Shown one piece after another: positions 38,781-47,833 of a DNA stretch of 64,000 bases (its first letter is position 1; the number at the start of each line of letters is the position of its first letter). This stretch comes from Sinorhizobium sp. RAC02 (GTDB lineage Bacteria; Pseudomonadota; Alphaproteobacteria; Rhizobiales; Rhizobiaceae), in NCBI RefSeq assembly GCF_001713395.1, contig NZ_CP016450.1:1674001-1738000 (forward strand). Direction: 5' to 3'. A program made the position numbers and the translations under genes. The notes beneath the pieces were generated by a model, which saw only the letters and a program-made list of their open reading frames with translations, ran no database searches and had not been told where the DNA came from.

Positions 38781-40022
38781 ATGTCCACAATTCGTCCCCT
38801 GATTCCCCTTCTCATCACCGCCGGCATTCTCATCGGGGGCAATGGCCTTCAGGGCACGTTCATTGCGCTGCGTGCCTCGCAGGAAGGGTTTTCGACCTCC
38901 GTCATCGGTTTTGTCGGGGCGGGCTACAGCATCGGGTTTGCGATCGGCTGTATCTATGTGACGCGCGTGCTGCGAGCGATCGGGCATATCCGGACGTTTT
39001 CGGCCATGGCGGCGATCGCGTCGGCGTCGGCCATTGCCATGGTGCTGGTGATCGATCCGATCTTCTGGTTCGTGATGCGGCTTGTCGCCGGCATCTGTTT
39101 TGCGAGCCTGTTTGCCACCGTCGAGAGCTGGCTGAACGCCTCCGTCACCAATGCCAACCGGGCTCGCACGCTTTCCGTCTACCGCGTCGTTGACCTCGGC
39201 TCGGTGACGGCGGCGCAATATCTCATTCCCGGCATCGGCATCGGCGGGTTCGAGCTGTTTGCCATCGTCGCCATGGCGCTGTCGCTGTCGCTCGTGCCGA
39301 TTTCGCTGGCCGATCGCTCCAGCCCGACCGTGCCGGAAGCGATCCGCTTCGACGTCAGAAAACTCTGGAACATCTCGCCGCTCGCCACCGTCGGCTGCAT
39401 CGTCGTCGGCCTCACCAATGCGGCCTTCCGAAATCTTGGGCCGATCTACGCGCATGATATCGGCCTCTCCGTGACGGCCATCGCGAACTTCATGAGCGCC
39501 GGCATCGTCGGCGGCGTGGTGCTGCAATATCCGCTCGGGATCTATTCCGACCGGCTCGACCGGCGGCTGATCATCCTGCTCGCGACCCTGGGCTCGGCCT
39601 GCGCGGCGCTCTACCTTGCCTTCTTCGCGGGCGGCAACGAACTGAAGAACCTCGTTGGCATCTTCGTTTTCGGCGCCTTCGCCATGCCGCTCTATTCGCT
39701 CTGCTCGGCGCATGCCAACGACCACGCGGGCGAAGGCGAACATGCGCTGGTTTCGGCCGGCATGCTGTTCTTCTGGTCGTGCGGGGCGATCATCGGCCCG
39801 CTCTTCGCCTCGGTGCTGCTGCAGTTCTTCGGCCCGCAGGCGCTCTTCCTCTATACGGCCGTCATCCTCGTCTCATTCATGGGGTATACGGCGCTGCGCA
39901 TGAGCGCCCGGCCGGCGGTGCCCGCCGGCGCACGGCACAGCCGCTTTCGCAACCTGCTGCGCACCTCCTTCTTCTTCAACAAGCTCGCCGCCTCCGAGAA
40001 GGACCGCAACGGCGAACGATGA
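38781..40022 (+). CDS. MFS transporter (YcaD-like)
   Basis: A 413-residue major facilitator starting MSTIRPLIPLLITAGILIGG, with twelve hydrophobic segments. ESWLNASVTNANRARTLSVY and QYPLGIYSDRLDRRLIIL match the YcaD-type UMF family, and HANDHAGEGEHALVSAGMLF lies in a later loop. The substrate is unknown. A longer in-frame reading back to 38565 is arginine/proline-rich and rejected. It follows the LysR gene by 163 bases on the same strand. Confidence 0.87.
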   Translation: MSTIRPLIPLLITAGILIGGNGLQGTFIALRASQEGFSTSVIGFVGAGYSIGFAIGCIYVTRVLRAIGHIRTFSAMAAIASASAIAMVLVIDPIFWFVMRLVAGICFASLFATVESWLNASVTNANRARTLSVYRVVDLGSVTAAQYLIPGIGIGGFELFAIVAMALSLSLVPISLADRSSPTVPEAIRFDVRKLWNISPLATVGCIVVGLTNAAFRNLGPIYAHDIGLSVTAIANFMSAGIVGGVVLQYPLGIYSDRLDRRLIILLATLGSACAALYLAFFAGGNELKNLVGIFVFGAFAMPLYSLCSAHANDHAGEGEHALVSAGMLFFWSCGAIIGPLFASVLLQFFGPQALFLYTAVILVSFMGYTALRMSARPAVPAGARHSRFRNLLRTSFFFNKLAASEKDRNGER

Positions 40023-40107
40023 CACTGCGGCAATCTGGACGCAGGGCGCTTATTGCTGAGCTGCGGCCTCAGGTTTAGAAGCGGATAATGCATCCGGAGA
40101 GACTGCC

Positions 40108-41493
40108 ATGCTGACACGCCGCACGCTGATGAAGGGCGCACTCGTCGCCGGGGCCTATGCGGGCGGCATCGGTCTTGCGGGGCGCTTTGCCGGGCTGGCG
40201 AGCGCGCAGGCGGCGACGTCGCTAGTGTCACGCAGGGGCGAAGCGATGATCACCGACAAGGGGCCGACGAAGGGCGTCATGACCTATGGCGACGGCGAGA
40301 TGCCGCCGGTGCTGCGCATGCAGCGCGGCGCGGCCTTTTCGCTCCGGCTCGACAACCGGCTCGACGAGCCGACGACCATTCACTGGCACGGCCTGCGCAT
40401 CGAGAACAGAATGGACGGCGTGCCGTTCCTGACGCAGCCCTATGTCTATGGTGGCGACAGCTTCGACTATGCCTTCACGCCCCCCGATGCCGGCACCTTC
40501 TGGTATCACCCCCATTGCAACACGCTGGAGCAGATCGGCCGCGGGCTGACCGGCGTGATCATCGTGGAAGATCCGGCGGATCCAGTCTTCGACGCCGAAA
40601 TCGTGCTCAACCTGCGCGACTGGCGCCTCGGCGGCGACGGTCAGTTCATCGCGCAGTTCAAGCCGCGCGATGCCGCGCGTGCCGGCACATTCGGCACCGT
40701 GCGCACAGCCAACTGGCGACAGTCGCCACAATATGACGCGCCGGCCGGCGGGCTCGTGCGCCTGCGGCTTGCTGCGACGGACGTCACGCGCATCCTTGCG
40801 CTTTCGGTCGAGGGCGCCGAAGCGCAGGTGGTCGCGTTCGATGGTAATCCAGTGGCGGAACGGTTTGTGCTCGACCACCTGATGATCGGCCCCGGCCAGC
40901 GTCTCGACCTCGCCCTGCGCATGCCAGACACGGAAGGCGCCATCGCCGAATTGAAGGACCTGCGCGGCACCAAGCCCGCCACACTCGCAACGTTCCGCGC
41001 GGTCGGCGCCTCGCTGAAGCGCACCATCGGCGACCTGCCGACACTTGCCGCCAATCCCCTGTCCGAGCCCGACCTGTCGACGGCAACAGAAATCCCCTTC
41101 ATCCTCAGCGCCTCGGCGGAGGAGCGGCCGAAGGACGGTATCTGCGGTTCGCTCGGTTACAATTTCTGGGCCATCAACAAGGTGCCGTGGGCGGACGATA
41201 CGGGCGACCCGACCGCACCGCTCGCCGAGATGAAGGTGGGTAAGACCTATATCTTCAATGTCGAGAACCCGACGCCGCAGGTGCATCCGCTCCACCTGCA
41301 TGGCCTGGCCTTCCGGCCGCTCACGTCGAACAAGCAGCCGATCCGCCCACATTTTTCCGATACCTACCTCATCCTGCCGGACGAAAAGGTGCAGCTGGCG
41401 CTCGTCGCCGACAATCCGGGCGACTGGGTGTTCCATTGCCACATCATCGAACACCAGAAGACCGGCATGACGAGTTATGTGCGTGTAACCTGA
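40108..41493 (+). CDS. Multicopper oxidase, Tat-exported
   Basis: A 461-residue periplasmic multicopper oxidase. The twin-arginine signal is MLTRRTLMKGALVAG, ending near residue 36 (ASAQA). Copper ligands are visible in all four expected places: IHWHGLRIENRMDG, FWYHPHCNT, HPLHLHGLAF and the type-1 site HCHIIEHQKTGM with its axial Met. Three cupredoxin domains fit the length. It lacks a methionine-rich insert of the CueO type, so copper detoxification versus oxidation of organic substrates is open. CCGGAGAGA precedes the ATG. Confidence 0.92.
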   Translation: MLTRRTLMKGALVAGAYAGGIGLAGRFAGLASAQAATSLVSRRGEAMITDKGPTKGVMTYGDGEMPPVLRMQRGAAFSLRLDNRLDEPTTIHWHGLRIENRMDGVPFLTQPYVYGGDSFDYAFTPPDAGTFWYHPHCNTLEQIGRGLTGVIIVEDPADPVFDAEIVLNLRDWRLGGDGQFIAQFKPRDAARAGTFGTVRTANWRQSPQYDAPAGGLVRLRLAATDVTRILALSVEGAEAQVVAFDGNPVAERFVLDHLMIGPGQRLDLALRMPDTEGAIAELKDLRGTKPATLATFRAVGASLKRTIGDLPTLAANPLSEPDLSTATEIPFILSASAEERPKDGICGSLGYNFWAINKVPWADDTGDPTAPLAEMKVGKTYIFNVENPTPQVHPLHLHGLAFRPLTSNKQPIRPHFSDTYLILPDEKVQLALVADNPGDWVFHCHIIEHQKTGMTSYVRVT

Positions 41494-41583
41494 GATTTCA
41501 GCGGCCAAGTTTTCGATTGTGGCAAAACCGTGGAACGTCTAAAGCTGCCCGATCCAAAATTCGAGAAAAGTCCGCCCGAGCCC

Positions 41584-42735
41584 ATGCAGATCATCGAGAC
41601 CACCGCAGCCCTAACCGAAGCCTGTGAGACACTCGCCCGTTCCGAGTATCTGACGATCGACACGGAATTCCTGCGGGAGACGACCTTCTGGCCGGAACTC
41701 TGCCTGGTTCAGCTGGCCGGCCCCGAGCTTGAGGTCATCGTCGATCCGCTCGCCAAGGGCCTGGACCTAGCACCGTTCTTCGAGCTGATGGCCAACACGG
41801 CGGTGCTGAAGGTCTTCCATGCCGCGCGGCAGGATATCGAAATCATCTTCAACCGCGGCAATCTCATTCCGCACCCGATCTTCGACACCCAGGTCGCGGC
41901 CATGGTCTGCGGCTTCGGCGACAGCGTCTCCTATGACCAGCTCGTGCAGAAGATCAAGGGCGTGCATATCGACAAGTCCTCGCGCTTCACCGACTGGAGC
42001 CGCCGGCCGCTGACCGACAAGCAGCTCGAATATGCGCTGGCCGACGTGACGCATCTGCGGGACGTCTACCTGACCCTCAAGGAAAAGCTGGAAGAGGCCG
42101 GCCGCTCGTTGTGGCTGACCGAGGAAATGGCGGTTCTTGAATCGCGCGAAACCTACGACCTGCATCCGGACGATGCCTGGAAGCGGCTCAAGATGCGCGT
42201 CAAGAAGCCAATCGAGCTTGCCGTGTTGCAGAAGGTCGCCGCCTGGCGCGAACGCGAAGCACGCGCCCGCAACGTGCCGCGCTCGCGCATCCTGAAGGAC
42301 GACACGATCTACGAAATCGCCCAGCAGCAGCCGGTCGATGCCGAGGCACTCGCCCGCCTGCGCACCATTCCGAAGGGGTGGGAACGCTCGCAGTCTGGCG
42401 GCGCGCTCCTGGAAGCGATCGGCGAGGCGCTGGCCATCCCGAAGACCGACCTGCCGCGCCTGCCGCGCCAGAACCATGTACCGGAGGGTGCCGCCGCCGC
42501 CAGCGAAATGCTGAAGGTGCTGTTGAAGATCGTCTCCGAGCGCGAGGGCGTCGCCGCAAAGATCATCGCCAACACCGACGATCTCGAAAAGATCGCCGCC
42601 GAGGGCGAGGCCGCCGACGTCGCGGCGCTGCATGGCTGGCGCCGGGAGCTTTTCGGCGATACCGCCCTCAACCTGATCGGCGGCAAGGTGGCGCTGCGCT
42701 TCGTCGACAAGAAGATCGAAGCGGTGGAACTGTAA
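41584..42735 (+). CDS. rnd: Ribonuclease D
   Basis: A 3'-to-5' exoribonuclease for tRNA maturation. The 383 residues begin MQIIETTAALTEACE. The DEDD nuclease domain shows Exo I in LTIDTEFLRETTFWP, Exo II in FHAARQDIEI and Exo III in YALADVTHLRDVYLTL; an HRDC domain follows at about 205-285. A GTG at 41530 would add 18 residues; the ATG at 41584 is preferred because homologues start with this sequence (from memory). It ends beside an 11-bp hairpin facing the RTX gene. Confidence 0.93.
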   Translation: MQIIETTAALTEACETLARSEYLTIDTEFLRETTFWPELCLVQLAGPELEVIVDPLAKGLDLAPFFELMANTAVLKVFHAARQDIEIIFNRGNLIPHPIFDTQVAAMVCGFGDSVSYDQLVQKIKGVHIDKSSRFTDWSRRPLTDKQLEYALADVTHLRDVYLTLKEKLEEAGRSLWLTEEMAVLESRETYDLHPDDAWKRLKMRVKKPIELAVLQKVAAWREREARARNVPRSRILKDDTIYEIAQQQPVDAEALARLRTIPKGWERSQSGGALLEAIGEALAIPKTDLPRLPRQNHVPEGAAAASEMLKVLLKIVSEREGVAAKIIANTDDLEKIAAEGEAADVAALHGWRRELFGDTALNLIGGKVALRFVDKKIEAVEL

Positions 42736-42759
42736 GAGGGCTGAGACTCTCAGCCCTCT
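42735..42759. terminator. Perfect hairpin between convergent genes, no U-tract
   Basis: AGAGGGCTGAG / CTCAGCCCTCT, 11 bp with loop ACT, begins at the rnd stop codon. It lacks a T-run on either strand, so it may stabilise both transcripts or act only as a weak terminator. Confidence 0.55.
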
Positions 42760-42773
42760 CGTGATGCCTCTCC

Positions 42774-43922
42774 TTAGAGAATGAAATCACCCACCTTGAG
42801 AGCGACGCTGGCGTCGAGGATGATGGAGAAATCCCTGACGCCATCGCCATTGATATCGCCCTGGATGATGGTGTCGCCGGATGTCAGCTCGTAGCGCAAC
42901 TGGCCTGCCTTGTCGCTGAAGGCCGCGGTGCCGATGAAGGTGAAGGCCTGGTTGCCGCTCAATACCGTGTTGGCGTCGATGGCCGAGAGGCTGATCTTGT
43001 CCTTTTCCGTCTGGCTGAAGTCGAGGATCTTGTCGCCATGGGCAGCCGTCTTGCTTTCGAAAACGAAGGTGTCGGCAGCGGTGCCACCCTTGAGGACATT
43101 GACCTCAACGTCGGCGATGATCGTATCCTTGCCTTTGCCGCCCGTCGCGTTCTCGAAGTTGTTGATGAGAATGGAGCCGGCGGCGCCGTCCACATAGGAT
43201 CGCCCATTCAGGTCGATGGTCAATGCGCTCGAGAACGCAGAAAAATCTACCGTATCGGAATCCTTTGCCCCCGGCAGATCGTCGGAAATGCCTTCGCCAC
43301 CCTCGACGATGGCACTCGATGTCAGAGCATTGAATTTAATGGTGTCTGCGTCGCGCCCGAGATTGATAAACTGGGCACCGCCCATGCCGAGGGTGACGAT
43401 ATCGTTGCCACGCGCCATATCAACCGTCCCGACTCCCCCGTTGGTCGTCGTCAACTTATCATTGCCACGGCCGAGATTCACCTGATCGACTTCGCCGTCG
43501 CCGGTCAAAATCAACGTATCATCGCCCCGGCCGAGCAGCACCGCCTCGGCAAAATAGCCGATTTTAATGGTTTCCTTGCCTCCGAAGCCTTTTATGACGG
43601 CTGCTTCCGCATTCACGAGAGTGAGCGAATTCGAACCCGTGCTGCCGAAGGAAATGAAGTCGATGCTGACCCGATCAGTATCGCTTACTCCGGTCGTTGT
43701 GTCGTTTATGGTGACGTTGGCGTTTCCACGAAATTGCAGCAAGTCTGCCCCCCATGACTTGCTGCTGAGCGTCAGGTTCACCGTGCGGAGTGGAGCGTCA
43801 TCCGGCGCCGTTATGTTCAGCGTTTCCAGCCGGCGACCAGACCACGTGTAGGTGTCGGTGCCCACCGTGAACGCCGTCGAACCGTTAAGCGTCCTGCTGA
43901 TATTCGAAGTAATGGTGCTCAC
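42774..43922 (-). CDS. RTX-like calcium-binding protein with type I secretion module (RTX-1)
   Basis: A 382-residue acidic protein. Residues 1-85 form a beta-rich domain (TFTV-like strands, NLTLSSKSWGADLLQFRGNA). From about 105 degenerate glycine/aspartate repeats occur (LLGRGDDTLIL, NLGRGNDKLTT, ARGNDIVTLG). The last 105 residues (GGTAADTFVF to KVGDFIL) are shared with the two other RTX proteins nearby and include an EF-hand-like loop DINGDGVRD; this region matches the serralysin-type C-terminal module that carries the type I export signal. No signal peptide. The GTG start is preceded by GGGGA at good spacing. No exporter genes are in the window. Confidence 0.82.
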   Translation of the reverse strand: MSTITSNISRTLNGSTAFTVGTDTYTWSGRRLETLNITAPDDAPLRTVNLTLSSKSWGADLLQFRGNANVTINDTTTGVSDTDRVSIDFISFGSTGSNSLTLVNAEAAVIKGFGGKETIKIGYFAEAVLLGRGDDTLILTGDGEVDQVNLGRGNDKLTTTNGGVGTVDMARGNDIVTLGMGGAQFINLGRDADTIKFNALTSSAIVEGGEGISDDLPGAKDSDTVDFSAFSSALTIDLNGRSYVDGAAGSILINNFENATGGKGKDTIIADVEVNVLKGGTAADTFVFESKTAAHGDKILDFSQTEKDKISLSAIDANTVLSGNQAFTFIGTAAFSDKAGQLRYELTSGDTIIQGDINGDGVRDFSIILDASVALKVGDFIL

Positions 43923-44180
43923 GTTCGTTTCCCCTTTTGTCCTGATGGTTCAAGATCGCGCCGAAGGCCCTCTGCCCTGGGGCTGGTTCTGAAACTCTGA
44001 TTTAGCGTCGGGCCAATTCGCGGCTGTCCGCGCGAGCGAAACATGCAGCCGGCCCCAACGCCTGTTCACTCGCTTGACGACTACCCAGTTGAGCCGGTTT
44101 CCGGCCGACAACTCCGTTTTTATTCCATCATGGATTGAACAAGCTTTTGCTGAAAAATCAAGCTTCTTCCATCGTCGAAC

Positions 44181-44588
44181 TCACGCGTGCAGTTTCGCCC
44201 CCTTTGTGATGCGATCCACCGTCTTCTTGTCGGAATGCAGCGCGATACCGACGATCTTGGCGTCACTCGGGCCGAACGTGGCGAAGACGGCGCGGTTGGC
44301 CGCGTCGTGGCCGGTGGAAAACATCTCTTCGATGTAGACGGCGGCAGGGACCTCGCGCTCCAGCGCCCGTGCATGGATCTTCGACAGCGTCGCGCCGTCC
44401 GACGCGAGCACGATGATCGGCTGGGCGCTCAAGGCGTTGTAGACATTGCCGGCGGCATCGCGGTAGGCTTCGCCGATCAACTCCGGCTTCTGGCCGATGA
44501 TACCGCTCGACAGGAACGCGGTGACATTCAACTTCTGCCAGACTTCCAGATCCTCGCGCAGGATGACGGCGAACTTGGTATCGAACAT
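44181..44588 (-). CDS. DUF2000 family protein
   Basis: A 135-residue protein that fits DUF2000 (MFDTKFAVILREDLEVWQKL, LNVTAFLSSGI, AQPIIVLASDGATLSKIHAR and HSDKKTVDRITKGAKLH). The fold is expected to be a small alpha/beta domain related to peptidyl-tRNA hydrolase 2-like folds; function unknown. GGGAG lies ten bases before the ATG. It is divergent from the AraC gene with only about 19 bases between the two start codons, so the regulator probably controls it. Confidence 0.85.
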   Translation of the reverse strand: MFDTKFAVILREDLEVWQKLNVTAFLSSGIIGQKPELIGEAYRDAAGNVYNALSAQPIIVLASDGATLSKIHARALEREVPAAVYIEEMFSTGHDAANRAVFATFGPSDAKIVGIALHSDKKTVDRITKGAKLHA

Positions 44589-44607
44589 GCAGGTATACTC
44601 CCGAAAA

Positions 44608-45489
44608 ATGGTTGCGGACCACTCCGCGGCCAATGCGGTAGCAGGCGCCGTCGATGCGCCGCTTGAACGTTCGTGCGTGGAGAAGGACCGCATCGTCATC
44701 GCGCCGGAGCGTGCCGGCATCGAGCGCATCGAGGCGCGGTTCCGCGGCAAGGGCTTCGAGCCACACCGGCATGATACCTATGCGCTCGGCGTCACCATGG
44801 CCGGCATCCAGACCTTTCGCTATCGCGGCGAAGCGCGCTTCAGTCTCCCCGGCAATGTCATCGTTCTCCACCCGGACGAGATGCATGACGGCGGCGCCGG
44901 CACTGATGACGGGTTGACCTATCGCATGATGTACATCCCGCCCGAGCGTTTCTTGCCGGTGACGGCAGAGCGCGGCCGCACATTGCCCTTTGTCGCTTCG
45001 CCGGTCGTCGCTGATCCGCGATTGGCCCGGCTGTTGCTCGAAGCCATCGGCAGCATTGACGCGGCGATCGAGCCACTCAAGCTGGACGAGATCGTCGAAG
45101 AGATCGCCGCCGCGTTGCTCGACCATGCCGGTCTACCGCAAGCCCATCCAGGAAGGCTCGCCCGCGCGGAGGTGCTGCGGGCCTGCGATTTCCTGCGGGA
45201 GAACCTTTCGCAGCAGGTGGGTTCCACGGAACTGGAGGCGGTGACGGGACTGGACCGTTTCACCCTCGCCCGGCAGTTCCGCCAGTTGCTCGGCACCAGC
45301 CCGCACCGCTACCTCGTCATGCGCCGCCTGGAGCGGGCGAAGGGCCTGATCGCTACGGGCGAAAGCCTTGCCGAGGCCGCCTTTGCCAGTGGCTTCGCCG
45401 ACCAGGCGCATCTCAACCGCCATTTCAAGAAGGCGCTCGGCATGACGCCGGGACGCTTTGCGGCGCTTGCCGGCGGTCGCGAAGGCTAA
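44608..45489 (+). CDS. AraC-family transcriptional regulator
   Basis: A 293-residue regulator: N-terminal cupin-like AraC sensor domain (about 35-150, HRHDTYALGVTMAGIQTF and HPDEMHDGGAG) and C-terminal double helix-turn-helix domain (about 190-285, with VTGLDRFTLARQFRQLLGTS and AFASGFADQAHLNRHFKKAL). The start is uncertain: ATG 44608 is used, ATG 44587 would overlap the DUF2000 start, and GTG 44677 would leave a normal-sized intergenic gap. The probable target is the divergent DUF2000 gene. Confidence 0.9.
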   Translation: MVADHSAANAVAGAVDAPLERSCVEKDRIVIAPERAGIERIEARFRGKGFEPHRHDTYALGVTMAGIQTFRYRGEARFSLPGNVIVLHPDEMHDGGAGTDDGLTYRMMYIPPERFLPVTAERGRTLPFVASPVVADPRLARLLLEAIGSIDAAIEPLKLDEIVEEIAAALLDHAGLPQAHPGRLARAEVLRACDFLRENLSQQVGSTELEAVTGLDRFTLARQFRQLLGTSPHRYLVMRRLERAKGLIATGESLAEAAFASGFADQAHLNRHFKKALGMTPGRFAALAGGREG

Positions 45490-45517
45490 CCCTCACCGTC
45501 ACGAAAGCGATAAGGAA

Positions 45518-45535
45518 CTGTCAAGCAGCGGTCAT
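45518..45535 (+). promoter_or_regulatory. Putative Pho box upstream of the phytase-family gene
   Basis: CTGTCAA GCAG CGGTCAT matches the PhoB consensus CTGTCAT-N4-CTGTCAT at 12 of 14 repeat positions with the correct 11-bp period. A further CCGTCAC half-site lies 22 bp upstream (45496-45502), in phase. The start codon of the gene is 50 bases downstream. Confidence 0.6.
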
Positions 45536-45584
45536 GCGCGGCGCCTATCAACACGCGTCGTTTTACCTAACCATAGGAAGAATT

Positions 45585-46943
45585 ATGACCAAACATCTTT
45601 TCACCACCGCCGCTCTTTCGCTTCTGATGACGACCGCGGCACTCGCCGCCGACAAGGAATTTCCCGCCACGCTGAAGGCCCACGCGATCCTTCCGGCCAA
45701 CACGATCATCGCCGCCCCGGCCGACGCTGCCGACTACCTGAAGACCTCCGGCAAGTTTTCGACCGCAGACCGCAAGCGCGTCGATGCGCTGGGTACCGTC
45801 ATGGGCAAGGATGGCGTGCGCGAGACCGGCCTTGCGCTGCCCTTCGACGGCCAGCCGATGCAGGGTTTTTCGGGTATCAAAACGATGGAAGACGGCACGT
45901 TCTGGACGCTCTCCGACAACGGCTTCGGCAACAAGCTAAACTCTACCGACGCCATGCTGATGATCCACAATGTGCGCTTCGACTGGGACAAGGGCACGCT
46001 TGAACCGGTGAAGACCGTGTTCCTCTCCGACCCGGACAAGAAGGCGCCCTTCCCGATCGTCATGGAAGGCGCGGAAAAACGCTATCTCACGGGCGGCGAC
46101 TTCGACGTCGAATCCATCCAGCCAACGGCCGATGGTTTCTGGATCGGCGAGGAATTCGGTCCTTACATCCTGAAGTTCGATCTCGACGGCAAGCTGACGG
46201 ACGTGATCGCGACGCAGGTCGATGGCAAGCCGGTCACCTCGCCGGACAACCCGACGCTCGCCGTACAGGCCGATCCCTCCAAGAAGATGCCGGCCTTCAA
46301 CGTGAAACGCTCCGGCGGTTATGAGGGCCTTGCCATGTCGAAGGACGGCGCGAAGCTCTATGGCCTGCTGGAAGGCCCGCTCTGGGTCGACAGCGAATCG
46401 GTCGAACAGGCGGACGGCCGCCCGGCGCTGCGCATCATCGAACTCGACGTCGCGTCCAAGGCCTGGACGGGCCGAAGCTGGCTCTATCCGCTTGCCGAAG
46501 GCGGCGAGGCGATCGGCGACTTCAACATGCTGGACGCCACCACCGCCCTGGTGATCGAGCGCGACAACGGCGTCGGCACGGCCGACAAGGCCTGCGCCGA
46601 CCCGAAGGATCCCAAGCCGGATTGCTTTGCCACCGCATCCAAGGTCAAGCGCATCTACAAGATCGCCATGACCGACGAAAACGTCGGCAAGGCCGTCCGC
46701 AAGATCGGCTATATCGACCTCCTGAAGATCGCCGACCCGGACAACAAGAAGCGCCAGGGCGGCGGGGAAGGCTTCTACGACATGCCGTTCGTGACGATCG
46801 AGAATGTCGACCGCGTGGACGAGACCCATATCATCGTCGGCAACGACAACAACCTGCCCTTCTCCGCCGGCCGCGCACTCGACAAGGCGGACGACAACGA
46901 GTTCGTGCTGCTGGACGTGAGCGAGTTTCTGAGGGCCGAGTGA
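45585..46943 (+). CDS. Secreted esterase-like activity of phytase family protein
   Basis: A 452-residue exported protein with signal peptide MTKHLFTTAALSLLMTTAALAA. The mature domain matches the phytase-like/esterase-like family: MQGFSGIKTMEDGTFWTLSD, NGFGNKLNSTDA, DVESIQPTADGFWIGEEFGP, GYEGLAMSKDG and NDNNLPFSAGRA. These beta-propeller proteins are thought to hydrolyse phosphate esters. AGGAAG precedes the ATG. The Pho box at 45518-45535 suggests induction by phosphate starvation, consistent with a periplasmic or secreted phosphoesterase. Ends in a bidirectional terminator shared with RTX-2. Confidence 0.87.
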   Translation: MTKHLFTTAALSLLMTTAALAADKEFPATLKAHAILPANTIIAAPADAADYLKTSGKFSTADRKRVDALGTVMGKDGVRETGLALPFDGQPMQGFSGIKTMEDGTFWTLSDNGFGNKLNSTDAMLMIHNVRFDWDKGTLEPVKTVFLSDPDKKAPFPIVMEGAEKRYLTGGDFDVESIQPTADGFWIGEEFGPYILKFDLDGKLTDVIATQVDGKPVTSPDNPTLAVQADPSKKMPAFNVKRSGGYEGLAMSKDGAKLYGLLEGPLWVDSESVEQADGRPALRIIELDVASKAWTGRSWLYPLAEGGEAIGDFNMLDATTALVIERDNGVGTADKACADPKDPKPDCFATASKVKRIYKIAMTDENVGKAVRKIGYIDLLKIADPDNKKRQGGGEGFYDMPFVTIENVDRVDETHIIVGNDNNLPFSAGRALDKADDNEFVLLDVSEFLRAE

Positions 46944-46955
46944 TCCGCTGAAATG

Positions 46956-46987
46956 AAAAAGAGGGCGACCAGTGTCGCCCCCTTTTT
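46956..46987. terminator. Bidirectional rho-independent terminator
   Basis: AAAAAG-A-GGGCGAC / GTCGCCC-C-CTTTTT with loop CAGT: a 7-bp GC core extended by A/T pairs with one mismatch. Serves the phytase-family gene and the convergent RTX-2 gene. Confidence 0.88.
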
Positions 46988-47005
46988 CCGCCCGGCACGC
47001 CGGTT

Positions 47006-47833
47006 TCAGAGAATGAAATCACCCACGCTGAAGTCGATGGCGGCATCGACGAGAAGTGAGAAGTCGGCCTTGCCGTCGCCGTTCACATCGCCATGGATGA
47101 GCGTATCGCCGCTAACCTTCTCGTAGCGCAGTTCACCGGCGACGCTGTGGAATTTGTCCGTCCCGATGAAGCTGAAGGCTTGGTTGCCTGCAATCTTGGT
47201 GTTCGCATCGATTGCGGACAGACTGATCTGGTCCTTTTGTGCGCGGCTGAAGTCGGAGAGCGTATCGCGGCCGGACGCACTGACCGTCGAGTCGGATGTC
47301 GACTTGAAGACGAATGTGTCGGCACCGGTGCCGCCGGCAAGCGTGTCTGCGCCCTTGCCGCCGTAAAGTTTATCATTGCCGGCATTGCCTTCGATGGCGT
47401 CGTTTCCGGTGCCGCCCGAAATGGTGTCATTGCCGGCGCCGCCAAAGAGATAGTCTGCATATTGCGTGCCGACGATCGAATCATTGCCGGAAAACAGGTA
47501 GTCCCAAGCGCCCTTCGTGTCGGCAGCCATGAAGTAGTCGAAGAACGTCTTGGCCGAAAGATTGAGGTTGCTGAAAGCGATCTGGTCGACACCGCCAAGG
47601 CCGATATCGAGCTTCGTGACCGTGCCACTCAGGACATCCTCGATCGTGTTGCCGTTCGTCTTGAAGGAAAAATTCGAGCCGCTGAAGAGCGCATAGTTTG
47701 CGCCGCTCGCGTCATGCAGTTTGATGCTCGAGGGAGTCAACTGCCAATGGTCATATGCGGCAAGCGCGCGAATATCGAGCAGCGAAAGGTTTACACCCTG
47801 ATTTCCCACCGGCTGCGTCTTAACGGTTGCCAT
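47006..47833 (-). CDS. RTX calcium-binding protein (RTX-2)
   Basis: A 275-residue protein without signal peptide. Residues 1-120 form an N-terminal domain clearly homologous to that of RTX-3 (MATVKTQPVGNQGVNL start, NYALFSGSNFSFK, FDYFMAADTKGAW, YLFSGNDSI). About five GGxGxDxxx nonapeptides follow (FGGAGNDTISGGTGNDAI and on), then the shared C-terminal module with DVNGDGKAD and the ending VGDFIL. Expected to be exported by a type I system and to fold on binding calcium outside the cell. AGGAGAG lies upstream of the ATG. Confidence 0.87.
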   Translation of the reverse strand: MATVKTQPVGNQGVNLSLLDIRALAAYDHWQLTPSSIKLHDASGANYALFSGSNFSFKTNGNTIEDVLSGTVTKLDIGLGGVDQIAFSNLNLSAKTFFDYFMAADTKGAWDYLFSGNDSIVGTQYADYLFGGAGNDTISGGTGNDAIEGNAGNDKLYGGKGADTLAGGTGADTFVFKSTSDSTVSASGRDTLSDFSRAQKDQISLSAIDANTKIAGNQAFSFIGTDKFHSVAGELRYEKVSGDTLIHGDVNGDGKADFSLLVDAAIDFSVGDFIL

